64,000 bases of DNA from an uncultured Mailhella sp. (GCF_944324995.1 NZ_CALUYL010000001.1:310001-374000), one strand, 5' to 3'. Counted from the first letter of the stretch, positions 25,508 through 35,609 are shown. The notes: generated by a model from the letters alone, not told the origin. Numbers and translations: made by a program.

Positions 25508-26182
25508 ATGACGGCGACATCCAGCACTCCGGCAGCGCGCGGCAAGGGCCGCCCCCGCAATTTCGACAGGAACACGGCCCTTCTCAAGGCCCTCGAAGTC
25601 TTCTGGCAGCGCGGCTACGGCCCGGCCTCCGTTTCCGAGCTGTGCTCGGCCATGGGCATCAACGCCCCCAGTCTCTACGCCGCGTTCGGAAACAAGTCCG
25701 CCCTGTTTCTGGAAGCCGTAACCTATTACGAACAGCGGTACTGGGCCGCACCTTCCCGCAGATTCATGGAGGAAAAGGACTTCTACCGGGCCGTGAACAA
25801 CTTCTTCATCGAGGCCGCCGGCATTCTGCGCTCCCCCGACACCCCCTGCGGCTGCATGGTCGTGCTTGCGGCTGTCAACATTTCCGAAAGCGAGCAGAAC
25901 GTCATACGCACGCTGCGTCAGATGCGCCTCGACACCAAAAACATGTTCGCCGAAAAAATCCGGCAGGCCGTGCTCGAAGGCCAGCTTCCCGAAGACACGC
26001 ATGTCGAAGCGCTGGCCGGAGCCTTCAACACCTTTCTTGAAGGCATGTCCCTCCAGGCCAGGGACGGCCTGAACGCGGAAGAACTCAGGGACGCCGCCTC
26101 CTACGCCGTGCGCATGCTGCCCAAGTGGCATAAGCGGCTGAAACCCGCACCCACGCTCGAACAACTGTCTTCTCATTGTTAA
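25508..26182 (+). CDS. TetR-family regulator
   Basis: A 224-residue TetR-type repressor. The N-terminal helix-turn-helix reads ALEVFWQRGYGPASVSELCSAMGINAPSLYAAFGNKSALF, close to AcrR/YbiH-like regulators. The C-terminal ligand domain contains CGCMVVLAAVNIS, with a Cys-x-Cys that might sense thiol-reactive compounds (inference). AGGGAG precedes the ATG. The flavoprotein gene 112 bp downstream has a palindrome over its -10 region, so it is the likely target. Confidence 0.88.
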   Translation: MTATSSTPAARGKGRPRNFDRNTALLKALEVFWQRGYGPASVSELCSAMGINAPSLYAAFGNKSALFLEAVTYYEQRYWAAPSRRFMEEKDFYRAVNNFFIEAAGILRSPDTPCGCMVVLAAVNISESEQNVIRTLRQMRLDTKNMFAEKIRQAVLEGQLPEDTHVEALAGAFNTFLEGMSLQARDGLNAEELRDAASYAVRMLPKWHKRLKPAPTLEQLSSHC

Positions 26183-26233
26183 AATAATAGATTACAAGCA
26201 GTTATATATTTATATAGCACTCGATAAAATATA

Positions 26234-26262
26234 TTGACTATTTTTATATCGTTCGATACATA
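26234..26262 (+). promoter_or_regulatory. Promoter with overlapping TetR-type operator
   Basis: TTGACT (26234-26239) and TACATA (26257-26262) have a 17-bp spacer. The palindrome TATCGTTCGATA (26247-26258) covers the spacer end and the -10 box, where a repressor would block transcription of the flavoprotein gene. Confidence 0.65.
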
Positions 26263-26294
26263 TTTAGACACACCAACGCATGAGGAGATCTCGC

Positions 26295-26861
26295 ATGAGC
26301 AAGAACATTGTTATTCTCAACGGCAGTCCCAGAAAGCACGGCAACACCGCAACCCTTTGCGACGCCTTCGTCGAGGGCGCCGAGGCCGCGGGAAACCATG
26401 TGACGAGATTTGACCTTCAGACCATGAACATACACGGCTGTCTCGGCTGCATGAAGGGCGGCAAGGATCCGCAGAGCCCCTGCGTGCAGAAGGACGACAT
26501 GGCCCTCATCTACCCCGCCTACAGGGAAGCCGACGTCGTGGTGCTGGCCTCCCCCATGTACTACTGGGGCTTTTCCTCTCAGCTCAAGGCCGCCTTTGAC
26601 CGCCTCTTCGCCGTGGCGGAACTCGACAGCGAATACCGCAACCCCATCAAGAACTGCGTGCTGCTCATGGCGGCCGAAGGCAACACGCCCGAAAACGGCA
26701 AGCCCGTGCTCGACTACTATCACACCCTTTTTGAGCAGCTCGGCTGGCACGACCTCGGCGCCATTCTGGCCGGCGGCGTGCTCCAGATCGGCGACATTCT
26801 CAAGAACGGCGGTCATGAAGCTCTGAAGCATGCCAGGGAACTCGGCGCTTCGCTGTCCTGA
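26295..26861 (+). CDS. Flavodoxin-fold NAD(P)H-dependent oxidoreductase
   Basis: A 188-residue flavodoxin-like protein. [15 protein letters not shown] is the FMN phosphate-binding loop, [10 protein letters not shown] a Cys-x-x-Cys segment typical of iron-sulfur flavoprotein relatives, and [18 protein letters not shown] the second FMN contact. The family reduces quinones, nitro compounds or acts with ferredoxin; the substrate is unknown. Start 26295 has GAGGAG upstream; an ATG 15 nt earlier overlaps that site. A TetR gene lies upstream in the same direction, suggesting induction by a xenobiotic or electrophile. Confidence 0.85.
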   Translation: MSKNIVILNGSPRKHGNTATLCDAFVEGAEAAGNHVTRFDLQTMNIHGCLGCMKGGKDPQSPCVQKDDMALIYPAYREADVVVLASPMYYWGFSSQLKAAFDRLFAVAELDSEYRNPIKNCVLLMAAEGNTPENGKPVLDYYHTLFEQLGWHDLGAILAGGVLQIGDILKNGGHEALKHARELGASLS

Positions 26862-26922
26862 TGCTCCGCTTCGGCAAAGCCGCAGCGCCCCTTCCTCCCC
26901 GCTGCGGCCGAGCGCCCTTTTC

Positions 26923-26955
26923 GCCGTCGCGAATGTTCTTCGCGGCGGCTTTTTT
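26923..26955 (+). terminator. Terminator after the flavoprotein gene
   Basis: GCCGTCGCGAA (26923-26933) pairs with TTCGCGGCGGC (26939-26949; one G-T pair), followed by TTTTTT. Confidence 0.85.
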
Positions 26956-27094
26956 GCTCATTTTCCCCGCTCCGGCGGACTCCGACGCGCCTTCCGGACC
27001 TGTCTCGCACCGCACTGCGCTTTTTCCGGGCCCATGCGCCTCCACGAAAACGCCCCTCCCCCCCCTTCCGGCAGGACGCCTCCCGCTTCGTCAA

Positions 27095-27123
27095 TTGACC
27101 TTCCCCCGCGACAAAGGTATTCT
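27095..27123 (+). promoter_or_regulatory. Sigma-70 type promoter of glnS
   Basis: TTGACC (27095-27100) and TATTCT (27118-27123) with a 17-bp spacer, about 110 bp before the glnS ATG. The rest of the 26956-27235 spacer holds nothing else I can recognise. Confidence 0.6.
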
Positions 27124-27235
27124 TTTCAGCCGTCAGTCATTCAGGATATGCGCCCCGCCGCTCGGCAAGGGCGCATCGCTCCACCGCTGTTTCGCGCGCC
27201 CTGAACGCGCAGCAGCCAAACGACATGAGGCCTCC

Positions 27236-28939
27236 ATGAGCCAGAACACCCCCGCCCCTGAAGCGGAACGTCCCCAGGGCGTCGATTTTCTCCGCGCCCG
27301 CATCAATCAGGATAATCTTACCGGCCGTTTCGGCGGACGCGTACACACCCGCTTTCCTCCCGAACCCAACGGCTATCTGCATATCGGCCACGCCAAGTCC
27401 ATCTGCATCAACTTCGGACTGGCCAAGGAATACGGCGGCCTGTGCAACCTGCGCTTCGACGACACCAACCCCGTGAAGGAAGATACCGAATACGTCGATT
27501 CCATCCAGAAGGACGTGCAGTGGCTCGGATTCCAGTGGGCGGGCGACGTCCACTACGCCTCGGACTACTTTGATCAGCTCTACGAATACGCCGAAAAGCT
27601 CATCATGATGGGCAAGGCCTACGTGGACGAACTTTCCGCCGACGAAATCCGCGAATACCGCGGCACCCTCACCAGGCCCGGCACCCCCAGCCCGTGGCGC
27701 GACCGCCCCGCCGAGGAAAGCCTCGACCTGTTCCGCCGCATGAAGGCCGGCGAATTTGAAGACGGCAGATACGTGCTCCGCGCCAAGATCGACATGGCGT
27801 CTCCCAACGTCATCATGCGCGATCCCACCATCTACCGCATCCGCCACGCCACCCATCACCGCACCGGCGACAAGTGGTGCATCTACCCGATGTACGACTT
27901 CACCCACTGCCTTTCCGACTCCATCGAGGGCATCACCCACTCCATCTGCACCCTGGAATTCGACAACAACCGCGAACTCTACGACTGGGTGCTCGACACG
28001 CTGGGCGTCTATCATTCCCAGCAGATCGAATTCGCCCGTCTCCAGCTCACCTACACCGTGCTTTCCAAGCGCAAGCTCATCCAGCTCGTGAAGGAACACT
28101 ACGTGCGCGGCTGGGACGATCCCCGCATGCCCACCATCTCCGGTCTGCGCCGCCGCGGCTACACGCCCGAAGCCATCCGCGACTTCTGCTCGCGCATCGG
28201 CATCGCCCGCAGCGCCGATTCCGTGGTTCACTACAGCCTGCTCGAATTCTGCTGCCGCGAACATCTGAACGCCGTGGCTCCGCGCTGCATGGCCGTGCTC
28301 AATCCGCTCAAGGTGGTCATCACCGACTACCCCGAAGATCAGGTGGAGGAATTCGATCAGCCGCTGCATCCCGAAGACGCGTCCTTCGGCAGCCGCAAGG
28401 TGCCCTTCTGCCGCGAAATCTACATCGACCGCGACGACTTCCGCGAAGATCCGCCCAAGAAGTACTTCCGTCTCGCTCCCGGCGCGGAAGTGCGCCTGCG
28501 CTACGCCTACTACATCACCTGTCAGGAAGTGGTGAAGGACGCCGACGGCAACATCGTGGAACTGCACTGCACCCACGATCCTTCCTCCCGAGGCGGCTCC
28601 AGCCCCGACGGCCGCAAGGTCAAGGGCACGCTGCACTGGGTGAGCGCCCGTCACGCCGTTCCCACGGAAGTGCGCCTCTACGAGCAGATGTTCACCACCG
28701 AAAGCGACAGCGACATCGAAGAAGGCAAGACCTTCCTCGACTACTTCAACCCCGATTCCGAAAAGATCGTCACGGCCATGGCGGAACCCTATCTCGCCAC
28801 GATGCCCGCAGGCAGCCACGTGCAGTTCGAGCGCGTGGGCTATTTCTGCGCCGATCCCGACGGCACGCCCGAACACCCCGTGTTCAACCGCACCGTGACG
28901 CTCAAGGACTCCTGGGCGAAGATAGAAAAGAAGCAGTAA
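27236..28939 (+). CDS. glnS: Glutaminyl-tRNA synthetase
   Basis: A 567-residue class Ib synthetase charging tRNAGln. [17 protein letters not shown] contains the HIGH motif and the following [15 protein letters not shown] is the class I catalytic segment. The second ATP motif of the MSK type appears as VLSKRKL. The C-terminal beta-barrel anticodon-binding domain is full length. [20 protein letters not shown] supports GlnRS rather than GluRS. Presence of GlnRS indicates direct glutaminylation. The ATG at 27236 follows GAGG; the open frame extends far upstream but without start signals. Confidence 0.95.
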   Translation: MSQNTPAPEAERPQGVDFLRARINQDNLTGRFGGRVHTRFPPEPNGYLHIGHAKSICINFGLAKEYGGLCNLRFDDTNPVKEDTEYVDSIQKDVQWLGFQWAGDVHYASDYFDQLYEYAEKLIMMGKAYVDELSADEIREYRGTLTRPGTPSPWRDRPAEESLDLFRRMKAGEFEDGRYVLRAKIDMASPNVIMRDPTIYRIRHATHHRTGDKWCIYPMYDFTHCLSDSIEGITHSICTLEFDNNRELYDWVLDTLGVYHSQQIEFARLQLTYTVLSKRKLIQLVKEHYVRGWDDPRMPTISGLRRRGYTPEAIRDFCSRIGIARSADSVVHYSLLEFCCREHLNAVAPRCMAVLNPLKVVITDYPEDQVEEFDQPLHPEDASFGSRKVPFCREIYIDRDDFREDPPKKYFRLAPGAEVRLRYAYYITCQEVVKDADGNIVELHCTHDPSSRGGSSPDGRKVKGTLHWVSARHAVPTEVRLYEQMFTTESDSDIEEGKTFLDYFNPDSEKIVTAMAEPYLATMPAGSHVQFERVGYFCADPDGTPEHPVFNRTVTLKDSWAKIEKKQ

Positions 28940-28943
28940 TCGA

Positions 28944-29107
28944 CGGGCCTTCTCCCGCGCCTTCCGGCTCCGCGCTCTGCGGAGCGGAACGCCCGGAGAA
29001 GGGCCCGGTTGCGCCCGCCCCGGGATCGCAGAACGCGTCCGGCCCGGGCCCGTCACACCGCATACCTTCGCGCGAACGCGCGACAACGGGCGGGAGCTTC
29101 CCGCCCA
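28944..29107 (+). other. GC-rich hairpins between glnS and thiC
   Basis: Two stems lie in the 198-bp gap: GGGCCTTCTCC with GGAGAAGGGCCC (a long-looped hairpin near 28945-29011), and GGGCGGGA with TCCCGCCC near 29090-29107, just before the thiC ribosome site. Neither has a T-run. I could not find the conserved elements of a TPP riboswitch. Confidence 0.4.
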
Positions 29108-29137
29108 TGAAGACCGGACTCCTCAGAAGGAGGCAGC

Positions 29138-30457
29138 ATGTCCATTTTTGAGAAGAACCAGGCGCTGGCGACCCTCTTTGAACAGCACAAGGCCCGCCTG
29201 TGCGAAGAAGAAGGACTGACGGAAGAAGAAATCCGTTCCGCCATCGAAGCAGGCACCATGGTGCTGCTGGGCAATCCCAATCACAAGGACGTTCGTCCCA
29301 TTCTGGTAGGTCAGCCCTCCAGAGTGAAGGTCAACGCCAACATCGGCACCTCTCCCTTCCACTGCAGCGTGAAGGGCGAAATGCGCAAGCTCAAGATAGC
29401 CCTGGACGCCGGAGCCGACACCGTCATGGATCTGTCCATTGCGGGCGATCTCGACGACATCCGCCGTCAGATGCTGGAAGCCTGCCCCGCGCCTCTCGGC
29501 ACGGTTCCCATGTACGGCGTGGCCCAGATCTACATCGACCGCGGCGAAGACCCGGCCACCATTGACCCCGAAGTCATCTTCGCCGACGTGGAAAAGCAGG
29601 CCGAACAGGGCGTGGACTTCATGACCCTGCACTGCGGCCTCACCCGTCAGGGCGCGGAATGGGGCGCCAAGGGCGGCCGCGTTCTGGGTATCGTGTCCCG
29701 CGGCGGCAGCATTCTCTCCCGCTGGATGCTGCGCAACGACAAGGAAAATCCCCTGCTCACCGACTTCGACCGTCTGCTCGACATCGCGCTGCGCTACAAC
29801 GTCACGCTGTCGCTCGGCGACGGCCTGCGCCCCGGCGCGAACAGCGATTCCGGCGACGCCGCCCAGTGGATGGAAGTCATCATGCTCGGCCAGCTGGCCA
29901 GGCGCGGTCTGGAAAAGGGCGTGCAGTGCATGATCGAAGGCCCCGGCCACGTGAGCCTGAACGAAGTGGAAGCGCAGATTCTCAGCATCAAGAAGCTCAC
30001 CCACGGCGCGCCTCTCTACGTGCTCGGACCGCTCGTGACCGACACCACGCCCGGCTACGATCACATTGCCGGAGCCATCGGCGGCGCGCTTGCCGTGAAG
30101 GCCGGCGTGGACTTCCTCTGCTACCTCACGCCCGCCGAGCACCTCACCCTGCCCGACGAAGACGACGTGAAGCAGGGCGTGATGGCCTCCCGCGTGGCGG
30201 CGCAGGCCGGTGAAAACGCGCTCGGCACGCCCCGCGCCAGAGCCCGCGAAGCCAAGATGTCCAAGGCCCGCATGGAACTCGACTGGGACGCCATGCGCGA
30301 AGCCGCCATTGATCCGGAACTCATGGACAAGCGCCGCGAACCGCACAAGAATGAAGAAGCCTGCGCCATGTGCGGCAACTTCTGCGCCGTGCGCATGATG
30401 CGCGAAGGCAATCCCGCGGCTCAGGTGCCCAGCCACTGCCAGCACCATCGCAAGTAA
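29138..30457 (+). CDS. thiC: Phosphomethylpyrimidine synthase ThiC
   Basis: A 439-residue non-canonical radical SAM enzyme that converts aminoimidazole ribotide to hydroxymethylpyrimidine phosphate for thiamine. NANIGTSPFHCSV, ADTVMDLSIAGDL, CIEGPGHV-like IEGPGHVSLNEVE and YDHIAGAIGG are family landmarks, and the C-terminal CAMCGNFCAV carries the [4Fe-4S] cysteines. It is the shorter form common in anaerobes. AAGGAGG precedes the ATG. It stands alone between terminators, and no TPP riboswitch is recognisable upstream. Confidence 0.96.
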   Translation: MSIFEKNQALATLFEQHKARLCEEEGLTEEEIRSAIEAGTMVLLGNPNHKDVRPILVGQPSRVKVNANIGTSPFHCSVKGEMRKLKIALDAGADTVMDLSIAGDLDDIRRQMLEACPAPLGTVPMYGVAQIYIDRGEDPATIDPEVIFADVEKQAEQGVDFMTLHCGLTRQGAEWGAKGGRVLGIVSRGGSILSRWMLRNDKENPLLTDFDRLLDIALRYNVTLSLGDGLRPGANSDSGDAAQWMEVIMLGQLARRGLEKGVQCMIEGPGHVSLNEVEAQILSIKKLTHGAPLYVLGPLVTDTTPGYDHIAGAIGGALAVKAGVDFLCYLTPAEHLTLPDEDDVKQGVMASRVAAQAGENALGTPRARAREAKMSKARMELDWDAMREAAIDPELMDKRREPHKNEEACAMCGNFCAVRMMREGNPAAQVPSHCQHHRK

Positions 30458-30505
30458 TCTCATCACTGCGCGGGCGTCTCAGGCGTCCGCGCCGCTCTTT
30501 TTCCG

Positions 30506-30538
30506 GAAAGGCCGCATCCTGCGATGCGGCCTTTCTGC
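30506..30538 (+). terminator. Terminator after thiC
   Basis: GAAAGGCCGCATC (30506-30518) pairs perfectly with GATGCGGCCTTTC (30523-30535) around a CTGC loop. Confidence 0.85.
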
Positions 30539-30553
30539 CTGCGGACTGAAACC

Positions 30554-31168
30554 ATGCGCACGACGGCTGTTCTTCTCACGATACTGCTGATGCTGCCTTC
30601 CCTTGCTCTCGGTGCGGCTCCGCGCCACGCCGCGCCGCTGAGCGCGCGCCAGGCATTTGCCCTCATTCCCACCGAAATATTTGAAAATACGTGCGCGCCT
30701 CTGACCGAAGACGAAAGGGAGCTGCTGGCCGATCAGGGCGTGAACGCCCACTGGAGCATTGCCGAAGACAGCCCGGACGCCCTGCGCTTCTCCTCCGCGG
30801 ACGGCTTTCCCGACGTGTGCCTGCGCCTGTTCCGCTCCGAACGCGGAGCCGTGGCGGCCTTCCGCACCGAAGACGACGACGGCGTGTGCATTTCCGAACT
30901 GTGGTACATCAGCGCCAAAGGCCACGCCGCGCCCCTGCCGCTGCCCCCGGAGCCTCCCGTCGATGACTTTTTCCGGCCCGAGCGCGACCTGCCGGGGCGT
31001 CTTTCCTCAAGCTGCACCTACTGCGTGTTCGACAGGGGCCTCGAAGTGCTGCCCTCCTTCGCCTCCGACGGCGTGCCCTGCACGCTCAACCCGGACAACG
31101 CCGTGTATTACCTCTGGAACGGCCGAACCTTCGTCAAGAAAGTAAAGAAAATAAACAAACAGCAGTGA
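30554..31168 (+). CDS. Exported protein of unknown function
   Basis: A 204-residue protein I do not recognise. A signal peptide is clear (MRTTAVLLTILLMLPSLALG, then AAPRHA). The mature part is acidic with paired cysteines (ENTCAPL, DVCLRLF, GVCISELWY, SCTYC, VPCTLN), suggesting disulfides in the periplasm, and ends in a basic tail VKKVKKINKQQ. The ATG at 30554 is chosen because the upstream in-frame ATG at 30524 lies inside the thiC terminator and would bury the signal peptide. No operon partner; argB is convergent. Confidence 0.6.
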   Translation: MRTTAVLLTILLMLPSLALGAAPRHAAPLSARQAFALIPTEIFENTCAPLTEDERELLADQGVNAHWSIAEDSPDALRFSSADGFPDVCLRLFRSERGAVAAFRTEDDDGVCISELWYISAKGHAAPLPLPPEPPVDDFFRPERDLPGRLSSSCTYCVFDRGLEVLPSFASDGVPCTLNPDNAVYYLWNGRTFVKKVKKINKQQ

Positions 31169-31211
31169 CGTCCGGGCGCGCCTCTGCCGGAATTTCCCGG
31201 AAGGCACGCAC

Positions 31212-31237
31212 AAAAAAAAGGGCGGCCGAAGCCGCCC
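31212..31237 (-). terminator. Terminator of argB
   Basis: GGGCGGC (31220-31226) pairs with GCCGCCC (31231-31237) around a stable 4-nt loop; on the minus strand eight T follow. Confidence 0.88.
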
Positions 31238-31260
31238 CGTCCTTTTTGCTGACGCCCCTG

Positions 31261-32163
31261 CTACTTCACGATTTCGGTGCCGATGCCCTGATCGGTGAGC
31301 AGTTCCAGAAGCAGACAGTTTTCCACGCGGCCGTCCACGATGGTCACCTTGTCCACGCCCTTGGCCAGCGCGTCGAGACAGCAGTTGATCTTGGGAATCA
31401 TGCCGCCGCTCAGGGTGCCGTCTTCCAGCAGACGATGCGCGTCGGCCGTGTCAATGTGCTCGATGAGCTTTCCTTCCTTGTCCAGAATGCCGGCCACGTC
31501 GGTGAGCATGAGCAGGCGGCGGGCCTTGAGCGCGCCGGCCACGGCTCCGGCCACGGAATCCGCGTTGATGTTGTAGGTGTTGCCCTCGGCATCCACGCCC
31601 ACGGGCGCGATGACGGGCACGAAATCGTCCTTGATGAGCGAGCGCAGAAGCTGCACGTTGACGGCCGTCACTTCGCCCACGTTGCCGAGATCGATGATTT
31701 CCGGCGGCTGCTGTTCGCCGTGGCTGATGGTCATGGCGAGCTTGCGGGCCTCAAGCAGCATGCCGTCCTTGCCGGAAAGGCCCACGGCCCTTGCGCCCGT
31801 CTTGTTGATGAGGTTCACCACGCTCTTGTTCACGGAGCCGACCAGCACCATTTCCACCACGTCCATGGTGGCCTTGTCGGTCACGCGGTGCCCCTGCCGA
31901 AATTCCGACTTGATCTCCAGCTTGCTCAGCATTTCATTGATCTGCGGACCGCCGCCGTGAACCACCACGGGATGAATGCCCACCAGCTTGAGCAGACTTA
32001 TGTTGCGGGCGAAGGCCAGCTTGAGACTCTCTTCGGTCATGGCGTGGCCGCCGTATTTGATGACCACGGTTTCTCCATGATATTCGCGCAGATACGGAAG
32101 GCTCTCAATGAGCACCTTCGACTGCAGGCGGGCCTGTTCCACGGGATCGGCAAAAACGGCCAT
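31261..32163 (-). CDS. argB: Acetylglutamate kinase
   Basis: A 300-residue amino acid kinase, second step of arginine synthesis. [10 protein letters not shown] is the ATP/phosphate lysine-glycine motif, [13 protein letters not shown] the N-acetylglutamate site, and [15 protein letters not shown] a conserved active-site segment. The N-terminal helix region ([24 protein letters not shown]) is the type seen in arginine-inhibited hexameric kinases, so feedback by arginine is likely. The start at 32163 has AAGGAG upstream; the open frame continues upstream without support. Confidence 0.95.
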   Translation of the reverse strand: MAVFADPVEQARLQSKVLIESLPYLREYHGETVVIKYGGHAMTEESLKLAFARNISLLKLVGIHPVVVHGGGPQINEMLSKLEIKSEFRQGHRVTDKATMDVVEMVLVGSVNKSVVNLINKTGARAVGLSGKDGMLLEARKLAMTISHGEQQPPEIIDLGNVGEVTAVNVQLLRSLIKDDFVPVIAPVGVDAEGNTYNINADSVAGAVAGALKARRLLMLTDVAGILDKEGKLIEHIDTADAHRLLEDGTLSGGMIPKINCCLDALAKGVDKVTIVDGRVENCLLLELLTDQGIGTEIVK

Positions 32164-32386
32164 ATGTGCTCCTTGCGCCGGGAATCGCCCGGACTTCGTG
32201 TTTTTCCCGCATAGTCCCCGCATTCGGGGCGAATGTCCAGCCCTTTCCCCGCGCGGCGCAACGAAAAAGTATGCCCGCCGCAGACGGCATCCGCCGCTTA
32301 AACCATTGCGTAAAAAGGCGCAACAGGTTAAGAAGGTGTGGTCAATGACGCGGACATCCTTCCGCAAAATCAATTCTGGAGAATCT

Positions 32387-32752
32387 ATGTTCACTTCCAT
32401 TGCCTACGCCGCCGGCAACGCGGGCGGCGCCGCTCAGAGCGGCCCCATGGGAGCCGTCGCCTCTTTCGTTCCCCTCATCCTCATGTTCGCCGTGTTCTAC
32501 TTCCTGCTGATCCGTCCTCAGCAGAAGCGCAACAAGGAACACAAGGCCATGCTTGAATCCCTGGGCAAGGGCTCCTACGTCATCACCTCCGGCGGCCTGC
32601 TCGGACGCATCGTCGATCTGGAAGGCGACATCCTCGTCATCGATCTCGGCGAAACCAAGGTCCGCATGCCCCGCGGCTTCGTGAGCGGCACCTACGATCC
32701 CAAGGCCATGAACAAGACCGCCGAAGCGGCCGCTCCCGCCGAAAACAAGTAA
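32387..32752 (+). CDS. yajC: Sec translocase accessory subunit YajC
   Basis: A 121-residue single-span membrane protein: a short alanine-rich exterior segment, a hydrophobic helix ([26 protein letters not shown]) and a cytoplasmic SH3-like domain ([20 protein letters not shown]). [10 protein letters not shown] is the family signature. It forms a complex with SecD and SecF, encoded next. GGAG precedes the ATG. A hairpin between yajC and secD may set their ratio. Confidence 0.93.
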   Translation: MFTSIAYAAGNAGGAAQSGPMGAVASFVPLILMFAVFYFLLIRPQQKRNKEHKAMLESLGKGSYVITSGGLLGRIVDLEGDILVIDLGETKVRMPRGFVSGTYDPKAMNKTAEAAAPAENK

Positions 32753-32779
32753 GGCCCGTTCCTTCGAGTCTTCCGACTC

Positions 32780-32817
32780 CACGCCCCTCCTTCCGGGGAG
32801 GCGTGGAGCTTTGTGCT
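32780..32817 (+). terminator. Hairpin between yajC and secD
   Basis: CTCCACGCC pairs with GGCGTGGAG around a C/G-rich inner region, followed by CTTTGTG. The weak T-run suggests partial termination inside the yajC-secD-secF operon. Confidence 0.5.
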
Positions 32818-32869
32818 ATTCATTCACTAAGGTCTTCCGACCTTGTCATCGTGTTTCAAGGATACAACC

Positions 32870-34450
32870 ATGAAAGCTCTGCGTTTGCGCCTGGCCGTCT
32901 CCCTCATCGTGCTGCTCGTGGTGCTTGCGTACGCCCTGCCCAACATTCCCGCCATCGGCAACTCCCCTCTGGGCGCGTTCATGCAGGACCGCATCAGTCT
33001 CGGCCTGGACCTCAAGGGCGGCATGAATCTCACCCTGGGCGTGGATGTGGAAAAGGCCGTGCAGAATACGCTGTCCGTCAACGGACAGGACATCCGCGAC
33101 CGCGCCGAACAGGAAAAAATCACCGTCATGAAGCCCAGGCTCAACGCCGACGGCCTTCTCGAAGTCACGCTGCCCCGCGCCGATCAGGCCGGAGCCTTCG
33201 AGTCCATGATGGGCAAGTGGTTCCCCAATCTGCAGCAGGTCAGCTCCGACACTTCCGCCGCCGGCCGCGTCTATGTCTTTGAACTCTCTCCCGCCGCCCG
33301 CAAGCAGACGGAAGACATGACCATGGAACAGGTCGTGCGCACCATACGCAACCGCATCGACCAGTTCGGCGTGGCCGAACCCGACATCCGCAAGCAGTCG
33401 GACAATCAGGTGCAGGTGCAGCTGCCCGGCATGACCGACGCCGAACGCGCCATCCAGATCATCGGACAGACCGCCCATCTGGAATTCCACATCGTGCGCG
33501 ACGACGTGGATCCCACGTCCATCATGCTGCCCGCCGGCACGGCCCGCTATCCGCTCATCGTGAAGGGCCAGTACGGCACGCAGACCGAGAGCACCATCAT
33601 CCTCGACACCGAAGCCCTCATGGGCGGCGAGGACATCACCAACGCCCGCCCCGCCTTCAACGAATTCGGCCAGTCCTACGTGGCCCTGGAATTCAACAAC
33701 CGCGGCGCCAGCAACTTTGAACGCATCACCGGCGAACACATCAAGAAGCGCATGGCCATCGTGCTCGACGGCAAGGTCTATTCCGCGCCCGTCATTCAGG
33801 ACCGCATCGCCGGCGGCAAGGCCTCCATCACCGGCAACTTCACCACCGAAGAGGCGCAGGATCTCGCCATCGTGCTGCGCGCAGGCTCCCTGCCCACCCC
33901 CGTGTCCGTGCTCGAAGAGCGCACCGTGGGCCCCTCCCTCGGCAAGGAATCCATCAACAGCGGCATCAAGGCCTCCCTCGTGGGCGCGGCCGCCGTGGTA
34001 CTCGTCATGCCCCTCTACTACGGGCTCTCCGGCCTCATCGCCGACGTCATGCTCTGCTTCACCATCACCATTCTGCTCGCCGGCATGACCCTCTTCGGCG
34101 CCACCCTCACCCTGCCCGGCATTGCGGGCATCGTGCTCACCATCGGCATGTCGGTGGACGCCAACGTGCTCATCTTCGAGCGCATCAGAGAAGAGCTCAA
34201 GGCGGGCATGTCCGCCATGGAAGCCGTCAGGGCCGGTTTCAGCCGGGCCAGCATCTCCATCATCGACTCCAACCTGACAACGCTCATCACCGCGGCCATT
34301 CTGTACCAGTTCGGCACGGGCCCCGTCCGCGGCTTCGCCGTCACGCTGTCGCTGGGCATTCTGGCCTCCATGTTCACGGCCGTGTTCGTTTCCCGCGCCG
34401 TGTTTGAATCGTGGGTCGCCCGCTCCGCCAGTCAGAAAATCAGCATTTAG
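32870..34450 (+). CDS. secD: Protein translocase subunit SecD
   Basis: A 526-residue RND-type membrane subunit that uses the proton gradient to help release exported proteins. A first N-terminal helix, a large periplasmic domain beginning LGLDLKGGMNL, and a C-terminal group of five helices (LTIGMSVDANVLIFERIREEL contains the conserved aspartate) are all present. AAGGA precedes the ATG at 32870. It is followed by secF after an 18-bp gap. Confidence 0.96.
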   Translation: MKALRLRLAVSLIVLLVVLAYALPNIPAIGNSPLGAFMQDRISLGLDLKGGMNLTLGVDVEKAVQNTLSVNGQDIRDRAEQEKITVMKPRLNADGLLEVTLPRADQAGAFESMMGKWFPNLQQVSSDTSAAGRVYVFELSPAARKQTEDMTMEQVVRTIRNRIDQFGVAEPDIRKQSDNQVQVQLPGMTDAERAIQIIGQTAHLEFHIVRDDVDPTSIMLPAGTARYPLIVKGQYGTQTESTIILDTEALMGGEDITNARPAFNEFGQSYVALEFNNRGASNFERITGEHIKKRMAIVLDGKVYSAPVIQDRIAGGKASITGNFTTEEAQDLAIVLRAGSLPTPVSVLEERTVGPSLGKESINSGIKASLVGAAAVVLVMPLYYGLSGLIADVMLCFTITILLAGMTLFGATLTLPGIAGIVLTIGMSVDANVLIFERIREELKAGMSAMEAVRAGFSRASISIIDSNLTTLITAAILYQFGTGPVRGFAVTLSLGILASMFTAVFVSRAVFESWVARSASQKISI

Positions 34451-34468
34451 GACAAAGAGGTCCGTTCC

Positions 34469-35584
34469 ATGGCATTCGCACTTCTTTCCCGTCAGACCAA
34501 CATCGACTTTGTCGGCTTCCGCCGCATAGCCTACAGCATCTCCGGCTTCTTCATCATTCTCGGCCTGATCGCCATCTTCTGGAACGGCGGTCTGCGCTAC
34601 GGCGTGGACTTCGCCGGCGGCGTCATGGTGCAGATTGAATTCGCCCAGCCCATTCCCGACGAACAGGTGAAAACCGCCCTGAAGGACGTCGATCTGCCCG
34701 GCCTCACCGTACAGCAGGTCGATACCGAAGACCGCGACTATCTGCTGCGCTTCTCCATGCCCGCGGCGGAAAATCAGGACCTGCGCGAGCAGGTGTCCTC
34801 CGCGCTGAAGTCCAGCATTCCCGACAACCCCTCCACCATCCAGCGCCTGGAATCCGTGGGCCCCAAGGTGGGCAACGATCTGCGCAACATGGCCATCGAG
34901 GCCCTGTTCTACGCCGTGCTGCTCATCACCGTGTACATCTCCGGCCGCTTTGAATACAGCTGGTTCATGGCCGGAGCCATGGCCATCGTGCTCTGGGCCG
35001 CCGTGTACGGCGCTTCCTACCTCGGATTCAACCGGCTGTGGGGCGTGGCCATCGGCATGATCATCACGCTCCTCTGCTGCTGGAAACTCAAGCTCAACTT
35101 CGCCCTGGGCGCCATTCTGGCCCTCATTCACGACGTGATCGTCACGCTCGGCCTGCTCACCCTGCTCGGCGTGGAAATAGACCTCAACGTCATTGCGGCT
35201 CTGCTCACCCTCGTGGGCTACTCCATCAACGACACCATCGTCGTGTACGACCGCATCCGTGAAAACCTGCGCGCCGTGCCCGCAGACGCCCATCCGAAGC
35301 CCACCATGGGGCAGATCATCAACAAGTCCGTGAACCAGACGCTCTCGCGCACCATCATGACCTCCGCCACCACGCTGGTGGCCAGCCTGGCCCTGTACCT
35401 GCTCGGCGGCAACGTCATTCACGACTTCGCCCTCACCATCACGCTCGGCATCGTGTTCGGCACCTTCTCCTCCATCTTCGTGGCCTCGCCCATCCTCATC
35501 GCCTTCGGCGACGTGGATCTCTACCACTCCAAGACGAAGCAGAAGGACGACTACGAACGCCCCGGCGAACACGGCATCGTGTAG
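34469..35584 (+). CDS. secF: Protein translocase subunit SecF
   Basis: A 371-residue partner of SecD. GVDFAGGVMVQIEF is the conserved periplasmic D-x-[TA]GG motif, and the C-terminal helices include LVGYSINDTIVVYDRIRENLR, the SecF counterpart of the proton-relay segment, and NQTLSRTIMTSATTL. Six hydrophobic segments are visible. It ends the yajC-secD-secF unit at a strong terminator. Confidence 0.96.
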   Translation: MAFALLSRQTNIDFVGFRRIAYSISGFFIILGLIAIFWNGGLRYGVDFAGGVMVQIEFAQPIPDEQVKTALKDVDLPGLTVQQVDTEDRDYLLRFSMPAAENQDLREQVSSALKSSIPDNPSTIQRLESVGPKVGNDLRNMAIEALFYAVLLITVYISGRFEYSWFMAGAMAIVLWAAVYGASYLGFNRLWGVAIGMIITLLCCWKLKLNFALGAILALIHDVIVTLGLLTLLGVEIDLNVIAALLTLVGYSINDTIVVYDRIRENLRAVPADAHPKPTMGQIINKSVNQTLSRTIMTSATTLVASLALYLLGGNVIHDFALTITLGIVFGTFSSIFVASPILIAFGDVDLYHSKTKQKDDYERPGEHGIV

Positions 35585-35609
35585 CGCCGCCGCGCCCGCA
35601 GCGCTTTTT

